Source: Escarpia spicata (taxonomy: Eukaryota > Annelida > Polychaeta > Sabellida > Siboglinidae). Taken from it: a DNA stretch of 64,000 bases. Positions 11,682 to 21,200 of this stretch are shown here, in pieces. The position numbers and the translations under genes are program-made. The stretch's first letter is position 1, and every line of letters starts with the position of its first letter. Location of the stretch: NCBI GenBank assembly GCA_963995525.1, contig OZ023206.1, positions 21,349,131-21,413,130 on the forward strand. The letters are read 5' to 3'. Below the pieces are notes generated by a model that did no database searches, was not told the DNA's origin, and worked only from the letters and a program-made list of their open reading frames with translations.

Positions 11682-12475
11682 TCATTACAGGTAAGTGGCT
11701 CCTTACTTTGTTTCATCTGTGCCCTGGACTGTCTCTTCTTGATCATTCCTTTCAACTCTTCCACTTTCTTCACAAGAGCTTGCAAGGTTGGTTCTGTCTG
11801 TTGCCCTTGTTGTACATGAACTTGCACTGCATTCTGGTTTCCAAACTCTTCTTCCAGGGTCCGTGCCTCGATCACAATCTCCTCGAAGTTTAGAGAATCT
11901 TTTGTGTGGCGAAGGGCATTTTTTATCTGCAAGTCCCTGAGGCCTGCCCAGAATCTGTCTCGTAACATAGTGGGCATGGATTCCTTAGACACAACACCCT
12001 TTTCCACGGCAACATGACAGAGGTCTTCCAGTCTTGTTGACCACTTTGTACAAGTTTCACCTACACGCTGCGGTTCGCTGTAGAAATGTTCTAGTATGGT
12101 ATTTCCTGACATCACTGTACCATACAGTGATTGTAATTTGTAGAGAATGTTGGCAAGTGTAGCCTTTTCTCCCAAATAGATAATTTCATCTGCAGCAGGG
12201 CTTCTCAATGATTTCCTCACACTTGTGATAATATCACATTCTGAATACTGTGACTCCTCCACCAAGCAATTCACCTCATACTTCCACCTCGAATATGTTG
12301 CATCCTTGTCGGTTCCAGAGAATACTGGCAGTTTGGGGATTTCCCGCAATACATATGGCGAAAATTCCACATGCGGAGACTCACTGGGCTCCTGCTTCAC
12401 AGATGTCTCCTCTGTGAGAGACCCTGGCAATTTCTCCCTTTGTGAAGTAGACATGGTCTTGATTAGACCCAGCAA
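11561..12475 (-). CDS. Gypsy 1 Gag
   Basis: 304 codons; a second methionine at residue 8 (MSTSQRE) may be the true start. Residues 50-210 have the character of a retrotransposon capsid (FSGTDKDATYSRWKYEV, RDRFWAGLRDLQIKNALR). Two intact CCHC zinc knuckles follow near the C-terminus: CNDCGIPGHLSFGC and CHHCKQKGHLSKSC. The 3' end overlaps pol by about 120 nt in another frame, suggesting programmed frameshifting. Gag packages the element RNA into virus-like particles. Confidence 0.85.
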   Translation of the reverse strand: MLGLIKTMSTSQREKLPGSLTEETSVKQEPSESPHVEFSPYVLREIPKLPVFSGTDKDATYSRWKYEVNCLVEESQYSECDIITSVRKSLRSPAADEIIYLGEKATLANILYKLQSLYGTVMSGNTILEHFYSEPQRVGETCTKWSTRLEDLCHVAVEKGVVSKESMPTMLRDRFWAGLRDLQIKNALRHTKDSLNFEEIVIEARTLEEEFGNQNAVQVHVQQGQQTEPTLQALVKKVEELKGMIKKRQSRAQMKQSKEPLTCNDCGIPGHLSFGCRKNTGIECHHCKQKGHLSKSCRVHLNAN

Positions 12476-12479
12476 CTGG

Positions 12480-12870
12480 TGATCTATGTCACCCCCTTTT
12501 TTCCTCTACTATGTCACCCCTCTCATCTCTTTCCACTACTATGACATCAGCTTCAGCCATATTCACCAGTAATTGACTAGTACAGGTAATCAACAATCAG
12601 TCATTCAATTTGCACCTTCACAATTACACAATTCATAATTTAACAAACATTAAGCATCATACTCCATAATGGAGAACAACAAATACATTCAACAATAGAC
12701 ACAATCAATGTTCCGCTTCACCGCATTTGCTCAGTGCAGTAGCCAGACAGTCACACCTGCACCTGCAGCACCACTCCCTGTCTGCTTCTCTGCCAGTCAC
12801 AGGGGCTAACCAGGCATATGGCTGTCTACAGTCAGTGTCCCAAGTTTCAACAAGCTGTGCACCCTCTCTA
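12480..12870 (-). other. Gypsy 1 5' untranslated leader
   Basis: About 390 bp between the primer binding site and the gag start, without an ORF of interest. It contains CA- and CTGC-rich low-complexity patches. Confidence 0.5.
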
Positions 12871-12888
12871 GCCCCACATCGGGCGCCA
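12871..12888 (-). other. Primer binding site of gypsy 1
   Basis: The sense strand reads TGGCGCCCGATGTGGGGC, two bases after the 5' LTR. The TGGCGCCC start is the classic PBS of many retroelements that use a lysine-type tRNA 3' end. The tRNA identity is inferred from the first eight bases only. Confidence 0.75.
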
Positions 12889-12890
12889 CT

Positions 12891-12990
12891 CTCGCGGTTC
12901 GCTCATTTCGGTAGTTCGAGAGAATCACTACAACTGTAAAAAGGTGTAATGCTGTTTTAATAGCAGAGTCTATGTAACAACATGTGGCTT
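12891..12990 (-). repeat. 5' LTR of gypsy 1, inner part (split by CR1)
   Basis: Matches 6198-6297 of the 3' LTR up to acatgtggctt, where the CR1 insertion begins. The remainder of this LTR resumes at about 15356. Without the insertion the 5' LTR would be about 590 bp, one 345-bp unit shorter than its partner. Confidence 0.85.
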
Positions 12991-13385
12991 GTTACATTCT
13001 CTCCCCTGAACCAACCAGGGGAGAGAATGTGTTAGACTTAGTTTTGTCCTCACAGAAAGAATTAGTTGACAATGTCAAGATATGTGAGCCACTGGGGAGT
13101 AGTGATCACAACCAGATACATTTTACCATCAAAGTAAAATCAGAAAGGAATAGTAAAAAGCAGTATATAGGAGAAATTTCCACAAAGGTGGTATAAGGAC
13201 ATGAGGAAATATTTAGCAAAGATAGACTGGAATAACACACTGAAGAATAAGACAGCAACCAAAATATCTTAAATAGTGAAATTAAGTGCATAGTCGATAA
13301 ATTTGTACCTTTAAAAAAACAAGGGAAACGGTCTAAAAAGAAACACTTATCGAAAGAAGCCATTAGAAAAATTAAGTATAAACAA

Positions 13386-13847
13386 ATGATGTGGAAGTCA
13401 TATAGATGTACTGGAAATGATGAAGACTACAACATTTATAAAGAAGCACTTAATCAAGCTACAGCTGAAATAAAAAATTCAAAGAGAAGCTATGAAAAAA
13501 AATTAGTTAGTAATATAAAACATGACAGTAAGAGTTTTTATGCGTATATTCGAAGCAAACAGAAAGTTCAGGATAAGGTCGGTCCTCTAGAAGATAGTGC
13601 TGGAAATACAATATCAGAGGGATTCTTAATGGCAGAAGACCTGAATGAGTATTTTAGTTCAGTGTTTACCAGGGAAGATATTAGTTCACTGCCAGTACCA
13701 GAGGCTAAGTTCAAGGGGGCAGATTCAGACTATTTAGGACAGTTAGTTGTAACCTCGGAAATGGTAGCTAAGAAAATAAGGGCTATGAAGGATATTAATC
13801 ACCTGGAGTGGACGGGATTCCGCCCAAACTACTATTGGAAATTGTAG
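13386..13847 (+). pseudogene. CR1 copy 1 ORF2, upstream fragment
   Basis: 153 codons from MMWKSYRCTGNDEDY to IRAMKD, the linker between endonuclease and RT. It then drifts out of frame exactly where copy 2 (41178-43049) reads KENKSPGVDGIPPK. A small indel near 13795-13810 causes the shift into the next ORF. Confidence 0.85.
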
Positions 13848-15235
13848 AACAAATTAGCGCACCGCTTGCAACAGTTTTCAATTTGTCATTAGAAGAGGGA
13901 GTGGTTCCTTTAGAATGGAAAGAGGCAAACATTATACCGTTATTTAAAAAAGGTTCGAGAAACAAGTCAGAGAACTATAGACCAGTGAGTTTAACATCAG
14001 TGATTTGCAAATTATTAGAAAGACTAATTAAAGATCACATGGTGGATTTTCTTGTTAAACATAACTTGATAAACCCATCTCAACATGGGTTTTTAAAAGC
14101 GAGGTCATGCTTAACAAATATGTTATGTTTTTTGGAAGACATCACTAGGTGGGTAGATGAGGGATCACCAGTAGATATCATCTATTTAGATTTTCAAAAA
14201 GCTTTCGACAAAGTACCACATCAAAGATTACTCCTTAAGCTAAAGGCCCATGGCATAGGAAATGGTATAATAAACTGGATAGAAAAATGGCTGAATGACA
14301 GAAGACAACGTGTAGTAGTTGATTGGGAGGCTTCAAACTGGAAATCGGTATTGAGTGGGGTACCACAGGGATCAGTACTAGGACCTATATTATTCTTAAT
14401 ATATATCAACGATTTGGACGATGATATAACAAGCAAGGTGTTAAAATTTGCGGATGATACAAAAGTGTTTAGAAGGATTAAAAGTGATGGAGACAGACAG
14501 CATTTACAAGATGATCTTGATAGGTTGATCAAATGGTCTGAAAAGTGGCAAATGCTGTTCAATTTTGGGAAATGTAAATGCCTCCACACAGGTCATGGGA
14601 ATGAAGAGGTAAACTATAAAATGGGGGGTACTGTTCTAAGTACTACTGTAAAAGAAAAGGACTTAGGGTTAACCATTAGTGCTGATATGAAGGTTTCAGA
14701 GCAGTGCGGAATTGCAGCGTCAAAGGGAAATCAAATCCTTGGATTAATTAGGCGAAATATAGCGTATAAGAAAAAAGAATTAATAGTACCGCTGTACAAA
14801 ACAATTGTGAGGCCTCATTTAGAATATTGTATACAAGCATGGAGGCCATATCGCAAGAAGGACATAGATATGCTAGAAAGAGTACAGAGGAGAGCGACTA
14901 AAATGATACCAAATTTGAGGGATCTTAGTTACGAAATACGCCTAAAAGAATGTGGTTTAACAACACTAGAGACCAGGAGATTGAGAGGAGATCACATAGA
15001 AGTGTTTAAAATATTGAATGGTTATGAAAATATTGATAGAAACATTTTTTTCTCAGTTAAGAAAGATAGAAGGACCAGAGGACATGAAGCTACATTAGTA
15101 AAGGAGCAGTGTAGATTAGATATAAGAAAGTTCTCATTCTCACAAAGGACTGTAAATGAATGGAACAGATTATCTCCTGATTGTGTTGGTGCTAGTAGCG
15201 TGAATATGTTTAAAAATAAAATCGACACACCTTAA
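13808..15235 (+). pseudogene. CR1 copy 1 ORF2, reverse transcriptase and C-terminal domain
   Basis: 475 codons. RT motifs in order: EANIIPLFKKGSRNKSENYRPVSL, YLDFQKAFDKVPHQ, LSGVPQGSVLGP, and the catalytic KFADDTKVF. Then come the thumb/C-terminal signature LEYCIQAWRPY and ERVQRRATKMI. The end differs from copy 2 (IDTP stop instead of IDTYLRR) because of a one- or two-base change near 15230. The sequence is nearly identical to copy 2 over its length, so both are recent. Confidence 0.88.
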
Positions 15236-15355
15236 AAAGGCGGGATACATGTAGATAAAAAGTATTGGACTCTCGATAAGCCAAAAGGCTTCCTTGTCCA
15301 CCTGCCATCCAGAGTACTTTTCTGGATGGCAATCTTGTTAAATCTCTTGTTAAAT

Positions 15356-15848
15356 CTTTACCAGCCAGTGCCAGGACTCTGCCCAGTACATGTAGAATAA
15401 AATAGATAAAAGAAACAACTGCTACAACTGTATCAATGCCTTGTATCAAACACAGAACATATTAAGTAAAACACTTGTAGACATAGTGTTATTGACATAT
15501 CTGATAGGTGACAATTAGTTATTGTCAATGGCTATATAACACTAATATAACAAGTAACAATTAAACGCAACATATATCTCAAAATAACATATTAGTAGAC
15601 TATGCACTTTTAGTTTACAATAACATAAATGTAAATAATGTAACATACCTGTAAAAAGGTGTAATGATGTTTTAATAGCAGAGTCTGTGTAACAACATGT
15701 GGCTTTACCAGCCAGTGCCAGGACTCTGCCTAGGTTGACACCTCAATCCCTTGATGGCTAATGTGTCAAATATACCCTTTTATTAAATACCTGTCACAGT
15801 GTGGCAGCTCTATGACAACTATAGGGTTTAACTATAGTACCTGCTACA
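15356..15848 (-). repeat. 5' LTR of gypsy 1, outer part
   Basis: Continues the LTR interrupted at 12990: cagtgccaggactctgccc onward matches 6643 onward of the 3' LTR. It includes one partial 345-bp unit junction at 15651 and ends gctaca before the target duplication ATAAT. Confidence 0.85.
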
Positions 15849-15999
15849 ATAATATTAATGGGATTTATTTGATTAGGTGCTTCATCAGTGCAGCAGTTTT
15901 ATATTTCTACACCAGAGCATTTTAAATATGGAATGTGAGCATGTGAATTGAAATAATAATCCACATAACTGGCATAAGTTCATAACAGTTATCATAACA

Positions 16000-16797
16000 A
16001 TGGTACAACACTCTGCGGCCAGAGTCGTATTACGTATTAGGCGGGGCGATCGACAGAGCATCACTGCAGCACTGAATAGCCTGCACTGGTTGCCGGTGAA
16101 GTGGCGCATTCAGTACAAGTTACTTGTGCTTGTGTTCACTGCCCTTCACGACAAGACGCCGGCCTACCTCGCGTCATTGATTTCACCATACGTGTCGCGC
16201 CGCGCACTTCGATCAACTGACTGTGGACTATTAACTGTACCGCGGCACAACCTTGAGCGGTACGGCCATCGCTCGTTCTCGTGCGCAGGACCGACCCTCT
16301 GGAATGCGTTGCCGGAAGATTTACGACTGATACAGTGCATAGACACATTTAAAGCTCGTCTTAAAACACACTATTTTAAACTCGCTTTTAATGTTTAGCC
16401 GTCATAATTTTATACTTTAGTCGTCATACCACATATTTATTTTTTATCTGACATTTTAATTGAAACTAATAATGTATTACTGTAGTTACTTATTAATTAA
16501 CTCATATCTATATATTTATAATATATTTATCTCGCAATTTACTATATAGTTGTTTTATATAGTTATGTATTTATATATATACTTATTTTTACTACGTATG
16601 ATATATAATAAAATTTACATCAATATTATCTTTGATTTAATTTCTCTAGTTCAGTTTTGTATTTATATGTTTTACTTGTATTATTATTATTATTATATTT
16701 ATTTCTTATAATTTCTAACGACTATTGTCAACACTACTGAACAGAGTTCTACTTTGGATTTTAGTGTATAAATAAAGTTATTATTATTATTATTATA
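16000..16797 (+). mobile_element. LINE (CR1/L2 group) 3' fragment
   Basis: The 132-codon ORF 16000-16398 is the C-terminal end of a LINE ORF2: LNSLHWLPVKWRIQYKLL, ALRSTDCGLLTVPRH, SFSCAGPTLWNALPEDLR, FKARLKTHYF. This pattern is widely found at the end of CR1/L2-group elements. An AT-rich 3' UTR follows, with AATAAA and a (TTA)n tail at about 16775-16797. 5'-truncated and unrelated to the 13/41 kb CR1 family. Confidence 0.8.
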
Positions 16798-16837
16798 ACA
16801 ATAAATGATTGCAAAACGCCATCAATCATATTAAGCG

Positions 16838-17812
16838 CAGAACATGGCGTAATTCATGTAAAACCTCTCTAGCATTTGATTTGTGCATTACATCAGACTC
16901 GTACTTCGCACATAGTTAAATAACAATTACAACCTGTCTGGCAATATGAAGGCATAGGGTGACCGTACCAATTTGTATTAACAAACAAGTTGGCTCGAAT
17001 TGTAATTGTTCTTTATTTGTGGTCTTATTCCAGACTAAAGCAATGCAACTAGTAGACTAAACAAAAACCCCAACACTGCTCTCTGGAGGTCACTACTGAA
17101 TAATCTGCCATCATTCATTGAGGCCTGGCTCCCTCCGAAAATAAATGTGTCCTCCTTATTGTATGAAATCCGAGCCAGCCTAGCGCACAGGTGCTGTACC
17201 ACTGTTTGGTCAAAACACACGTGACCATCGTCTCTGGAGATAGTTTATCTCATACGGTTCAAGCAATTGGTTAATGATAGTATTTAATAATCTATGTGTA
17301 ATTATAATAAACACCTTGGTAATTAAACCATGAAAATGTGGTTTCACAAAATAAAGAATGTAACAATATCCAGCCAACACTTAGCACATATAATGCTGCC
17401 ATATTGTGGCAGGTGGCGACATTAGAATGACGATTAAGATTAGGTACATGTCTACCATTACAAGCATCTCTTAATTAACATATCAACACATGTTATGCCA
17501 TAACTGTAAACATATGTATAGGGTGTCCAAACTGCTACCTTATAATAATATCTAGATTAAGTTGACTTTTATGAGATGAAATGTCGATGGAATAATTGAC
17601 ACCTACCGCAAGTTCTGGCAGTCACTATCAAAACTTTACTGTCATTCCGTGACGTTCCATCGCATAAAAATATGTGCTAATCTAGATATTATGCCTTCAT
17701 ATTGCCAGACAGGTTGTATTACATTAATAATTAATCATGCATGAAGTATCAGTCTCATGCGAAACACATATCAAATGCTAGAGATTTTACATCTTTGCCT
17801 TGTTCTGCCTCA
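16838..17812. mobile_element. Foldback-type palindromic element, about 975 bp
   Basis: Imperfect inverted arms of 110-120 bp lie at 16838-16958 and 17691-17812. For example, acctgtctggcaatatgaag at 16935 is answered by the reverse complement at 17691-17714, and ctctagcatttgat at 16868 by atcaaatgctagag near 17770. A second nested inverted pair, taatatctagatta near 17548 against taatctagatatta near 17680, makes the right half palindromic. No transposase frame is visible. Class uncertain. Confidence 0.55.
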
Positions 17813-18188
17813 TTCCGTGGTTTACAGAGGCACTTTTTTAGAATTGGAGTGCACTAGCTACAAGACCTAAGAAGGTGAAGAAAATGTGAAATTTTTATTA
17901 TATTGATTTATTTTTGTTAAACATCTGGTTTATAGTAAGTACTCTGTGTCTGTTTTATCACTAAATTTGTCCTACGTATACGTATTTTGAGTAATGAAAT
18001 GTTTGTTTGTCCAGTACAAACTTTGTAAATTGTTTGTAGATTTCATAATGTTTGATAAGTAAAATCATGGTCGTTCAGCTTCTTATCTGTCAAGTTCTGG
18101 GCATTATATACCCAGAGAGTTGCTAAGTGTACAATGATTGAACATGAATTGCATTTGACAGAGTTAACATGTTTTTAATAAATTACAG

Positions 18189-18259
18189 ATTAGACATGGC
18201 TCATGTTGGGAAAATCGCCACTGATTCCACTGATATGAGTGACGTGATGGAAACAAGAG
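18189..18259 (+). CDS. DD-LRR gene exon with start codon (coding 18196-18259)
   Basis: A ttacag acceptor precedes seven non-coding bases and then ATG GCT CAT GTT. The exon ends ACAAGAG|gtaatt in phase 1. The acceptor implies an upstream 5' UTR exon that I could not place. Encodes 21 residues, MAHVGKIATDSTDMSDVMETR. Confidence 0.65.
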
Positions 18260-21200
18260 GTAATTTGTATGTATGAAAGTTTCAAACATTTCACTAAAAA
18301 TGAAGTTGTTTCTCTTCCAAAGCATGGAACAAAGATAATGACATTTAAAGAATGGAAGTAATGTGATGCAATATGTTTACAACATTGTTTCCACTGAGGA
18401 AAATATATTATTTGCATACACACATAATTTTTTGAGATGTATTGTGTCGAAAATTTATAGATTTGATTTGAGGCGGATCTTCACAATGATCTTTCTATGT
18501 ATCACAAGACTAGAATAGCGCAACAGTATTGTTTGTAACAACGCATGCTGTTTCTTAGATACGTCCATGTGATATAGCTGTTAAATAGTTAAATTATTGA
18601 CTTATGCAAACATTGAAATAAAAACCTCAGTATACAGTAGTGTATTTTTAATTGCAAATATTTGCTGGGAAGTAACTTTGTTGTCTGTCATCACAATTTA
18701 TCATTAGTATTAATTGTCGTTGTTGTTTAGAACAACAAAACAATGTGCGTTGCTAACACATTTGTTTTCTTTTCAAGTGATCCTTGACAACGCCTTCCTC
18801 ATGAAGATAGCTCAGTGTGAACTAAACTCCAAGGAGCAGTTTCAACTGGGCGTATTCTTGAAGTTGCCTACATCCACAATCGACAAGCTAATTGGAGCCT
18901 CTGAAGATGCAGTGGCCAATACCTTCAAAATATTTGAGACTTGGTTAGATTCCCTCAAAAATGTCAGCAGTTCCACGGTCTTGTTTGATCAGCTGACTGA
19001 AGCATGCACGGAAATCAAAAGAGCAGATCTGGTCAACACTGTTCGTTGTGGTGAGTGTGTAGTTCAGTGACTGGTTGGCAATGTTCGTTGTGGTGAGTGT
19101 GTAGTTCAGTGACTGGTTGGCAATGTTCGTTGTGGTGAGTGTGTAGTTCAGTGACTGGTTGGCAATGTTCGTTGTGGTGAGTGTGTAATTCAGTGACTGG
19201 CTGGCAATGTTTGTTGTGGTGAGTGTGTAGTTCAGTGACTGGCAGGCAATGTTCGTTGTGGTGAGTGTGTAGTTCAGTGACTGGCAGGCAATGTTCGTTG
19301 TGGTGAGTGTGTAGTTCAGTGACTGGTTGGCAATGTTCGTTGTGGTGAGTGTGTAGTTCAGTGACTGGCAGGCAATGTTCGTTGTGGTGAGTGTGTAGTT
19401 CAGTGACTGGTTGGCAATGTTCGTTGTGGTGAGTGTGTAGTTCAGTGACTGGCAGGCAATGTTCGTTGTGGTGAGTGTGTAGTTCAGTGACTGGTTGGCA
19501 ATGTTCGTTGTGGTGAGTGTGTAGTTCAGTGACTGGTTGGCAATGTTCGTTGTGGTGAGTGTGTAGTTCAGTGACTGGCTGGCAATGTTCGTTGTGGTGA
19601 GTGTGTAGTTCAGTGACTGGCTGGCAATGTTCGTTGTGGTGAGTGTGTAGTTCAGTGACTGGCTAGCAATGTTCGTTGTGGTGAGTGTGTAGTTCAGTGA
19701 CTGGCTGGCAATGTTCGTTGTGGTAACTATTTCACATTGGAGAGATACTTTAGAAGACAAATGATCTGCATGACAGTGGTGCTAAGCCATGCCGTCCTCT
19801 ATTTACAGTCAAGTTTAGTTCAGCCGGGATGACACACCTCAACGTAACTGAAGCTAACTGGAAGTGATTTATACATCAATCCGTGTGACATGTGATTTTG
19901 GGGTCAAAGGGATACTGGAACTTTGCAAAGGCTGTGGATGCAGGTGGAACTTTCCTTCTCATAGTGTCAATGGTTGACAGGAAATTACAATAAATGATGG
20001 ATCCAGTGGTCAGTTTTAGTCACAAACCCACATCAGGCCCTGCTAGAAAAGGGGGGTGTACGCTAATTGGGGCATGTACAGTAAAAAAGAAAGAATACAG
20101 TATATTATGTGTGTATTTATTAGTATAGAGTGAAACCTCACTATTAAGGCCACCCTTGGGACTGGGCAAAGGTGACCTCAATAGCAAGGTGACCTCATTA
20201 GCAAGACTAACTTCCTATACCCCACTGTTACAGAAATAATTTGGGATTGTCCCAGGTGACATTAATTGCGAGGTGGCTGTAATATCGAGGTGACCGTAAA
20301 GTGAGATTCTACTGTATAGTGTTTGTTTCAGAACAAATTCGTCGGCTGAGCCAACGTTTGATGAAGGCCAGAGAAATTGCCCCGTCATGTCGAAGGAAAT
20401 GCAACGGTACATGATTTATGAACATCTAATTGTTTTGTATTTTTATTATAAAAGAATTTATATGTGCCCGGTGCATTTGTAATTAAACGTTATCGAGTGC
20501 ACCGTGAAGTCCCGAGTTAGTGTGAACAGGTTGTTCATTGATCATTTCGGTATTAGTCACACAGCAAACCTGCTACCACTTGCGAGAACTGTCCGTTGTC
20601 TGATTTGGTCCTGTCCCTGTCTCCCTCTCTTTCGCTTTAACTTTCTCTCGCTGTGCTGTTGACCATCATGTAGCAGTTATTAAAGCATTGGATTCTCAGT
20701 CGAGAGATTCTTGGTTTGAATCCTGTTGTTGCCATTTCAAACCTTGGTCCAGTTCGATTATTCCATGTTGTTTCAGTTCACTCAGCTGTAGGACTGAGTA
20801 CCTTGCTACATATAGTGGTGGATATTTTGTATGAGTAATATCCACACAGTAATTGTAGTAGATTTGATATTATTTACTAGTAAAATTCTTCACTGGGAAT
20901 TAAATCAACACAAGATTATATAAAGATATTCACAGAATGTTCATAAGGGTGGCCATAAATAATGCAGTTTTATAGCATTTATTGTTGAGATCTTTAGTTT
21001 TAATTGCAACGTGTGTCTAATAAAATCGTGAATTTATTTCAGAACAAATTCAACTGGCAAAGGCAGAAGGACGACAGTTAAAAGAAGAGTTGCAGAAAAG
21101 CACCGGTACTTCAATTTATTTATATATATATATATGTATATTAATGTATTAATTTTAATATTTATTTATCTGAATTTGTTTTGTAAATGTTTATTTTGTA

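Larger units (their letters stand above)
12991..15355 (+). mobile_element. CR1-like LINE copy 1, 5'-truncated, inserted in the gypsy 1 LTR
   Basis: A plus-strand insertion runs from just after acatgtggctt to just before ctttaccagcc; only ctt (3 bp) could be duplicated. It starts inside the endonuclease domain (the GSSDHNQIHFTIK block, near 13100), then carries RT and the C-terminal domain. The 3' end is a 10-bp-stem hairpin (15304-15330) followed by two imperfect units of the tail TCTTGTTAAA. The hairpin, short-repeat tail and C-terminal ERVQRRATKMI signature are hallmarks of CR1. Confidence 0.88.
6198..15848 (-). mobile_element. Ty3/gypsy LTR retrotransposon 1, full length, defective, with nested CR1
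   Basis: Oriented right to left. The 5-bp target duplication ATAAT flanks it at 6193-6197 and 15849-15853. The outer edges read ctcgcgg (left) and gctaca (right), so the sense LTR begins TGTAGC. A primer binding site lies just inside the 5' LTR (12871-12888) and a purine-rich tract (on the sense strand, GGAGGGGGTAGA) adjoins the 3' LTR. Gag (12475-11561) overlaps pol (protease, RT, RNase H, integrase) in a different frame. Pol is broken near 8760 and near 8000. The 5' LTR is interrupted by a CR1 LINE (12991-15355). Gag-Pol order PR-RT-RH-IN and two CCHC knuckles place it in Ty3/gypsy (Metaviridae). Confidence 0.88.

Noticed and set aside
18945..19760. 271-codon minus-strand ORF of TTTNIASQSLNYTL repeats
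   Set aside because: Antisense reading of the 42-bp array, overlapping a well-supported death-domain exon.
20656..20730. Functional tRNA gene
   Set aside because: Box B is good, but the acceptor stem does not pair and a SINE core follows; better explained as a SINE.
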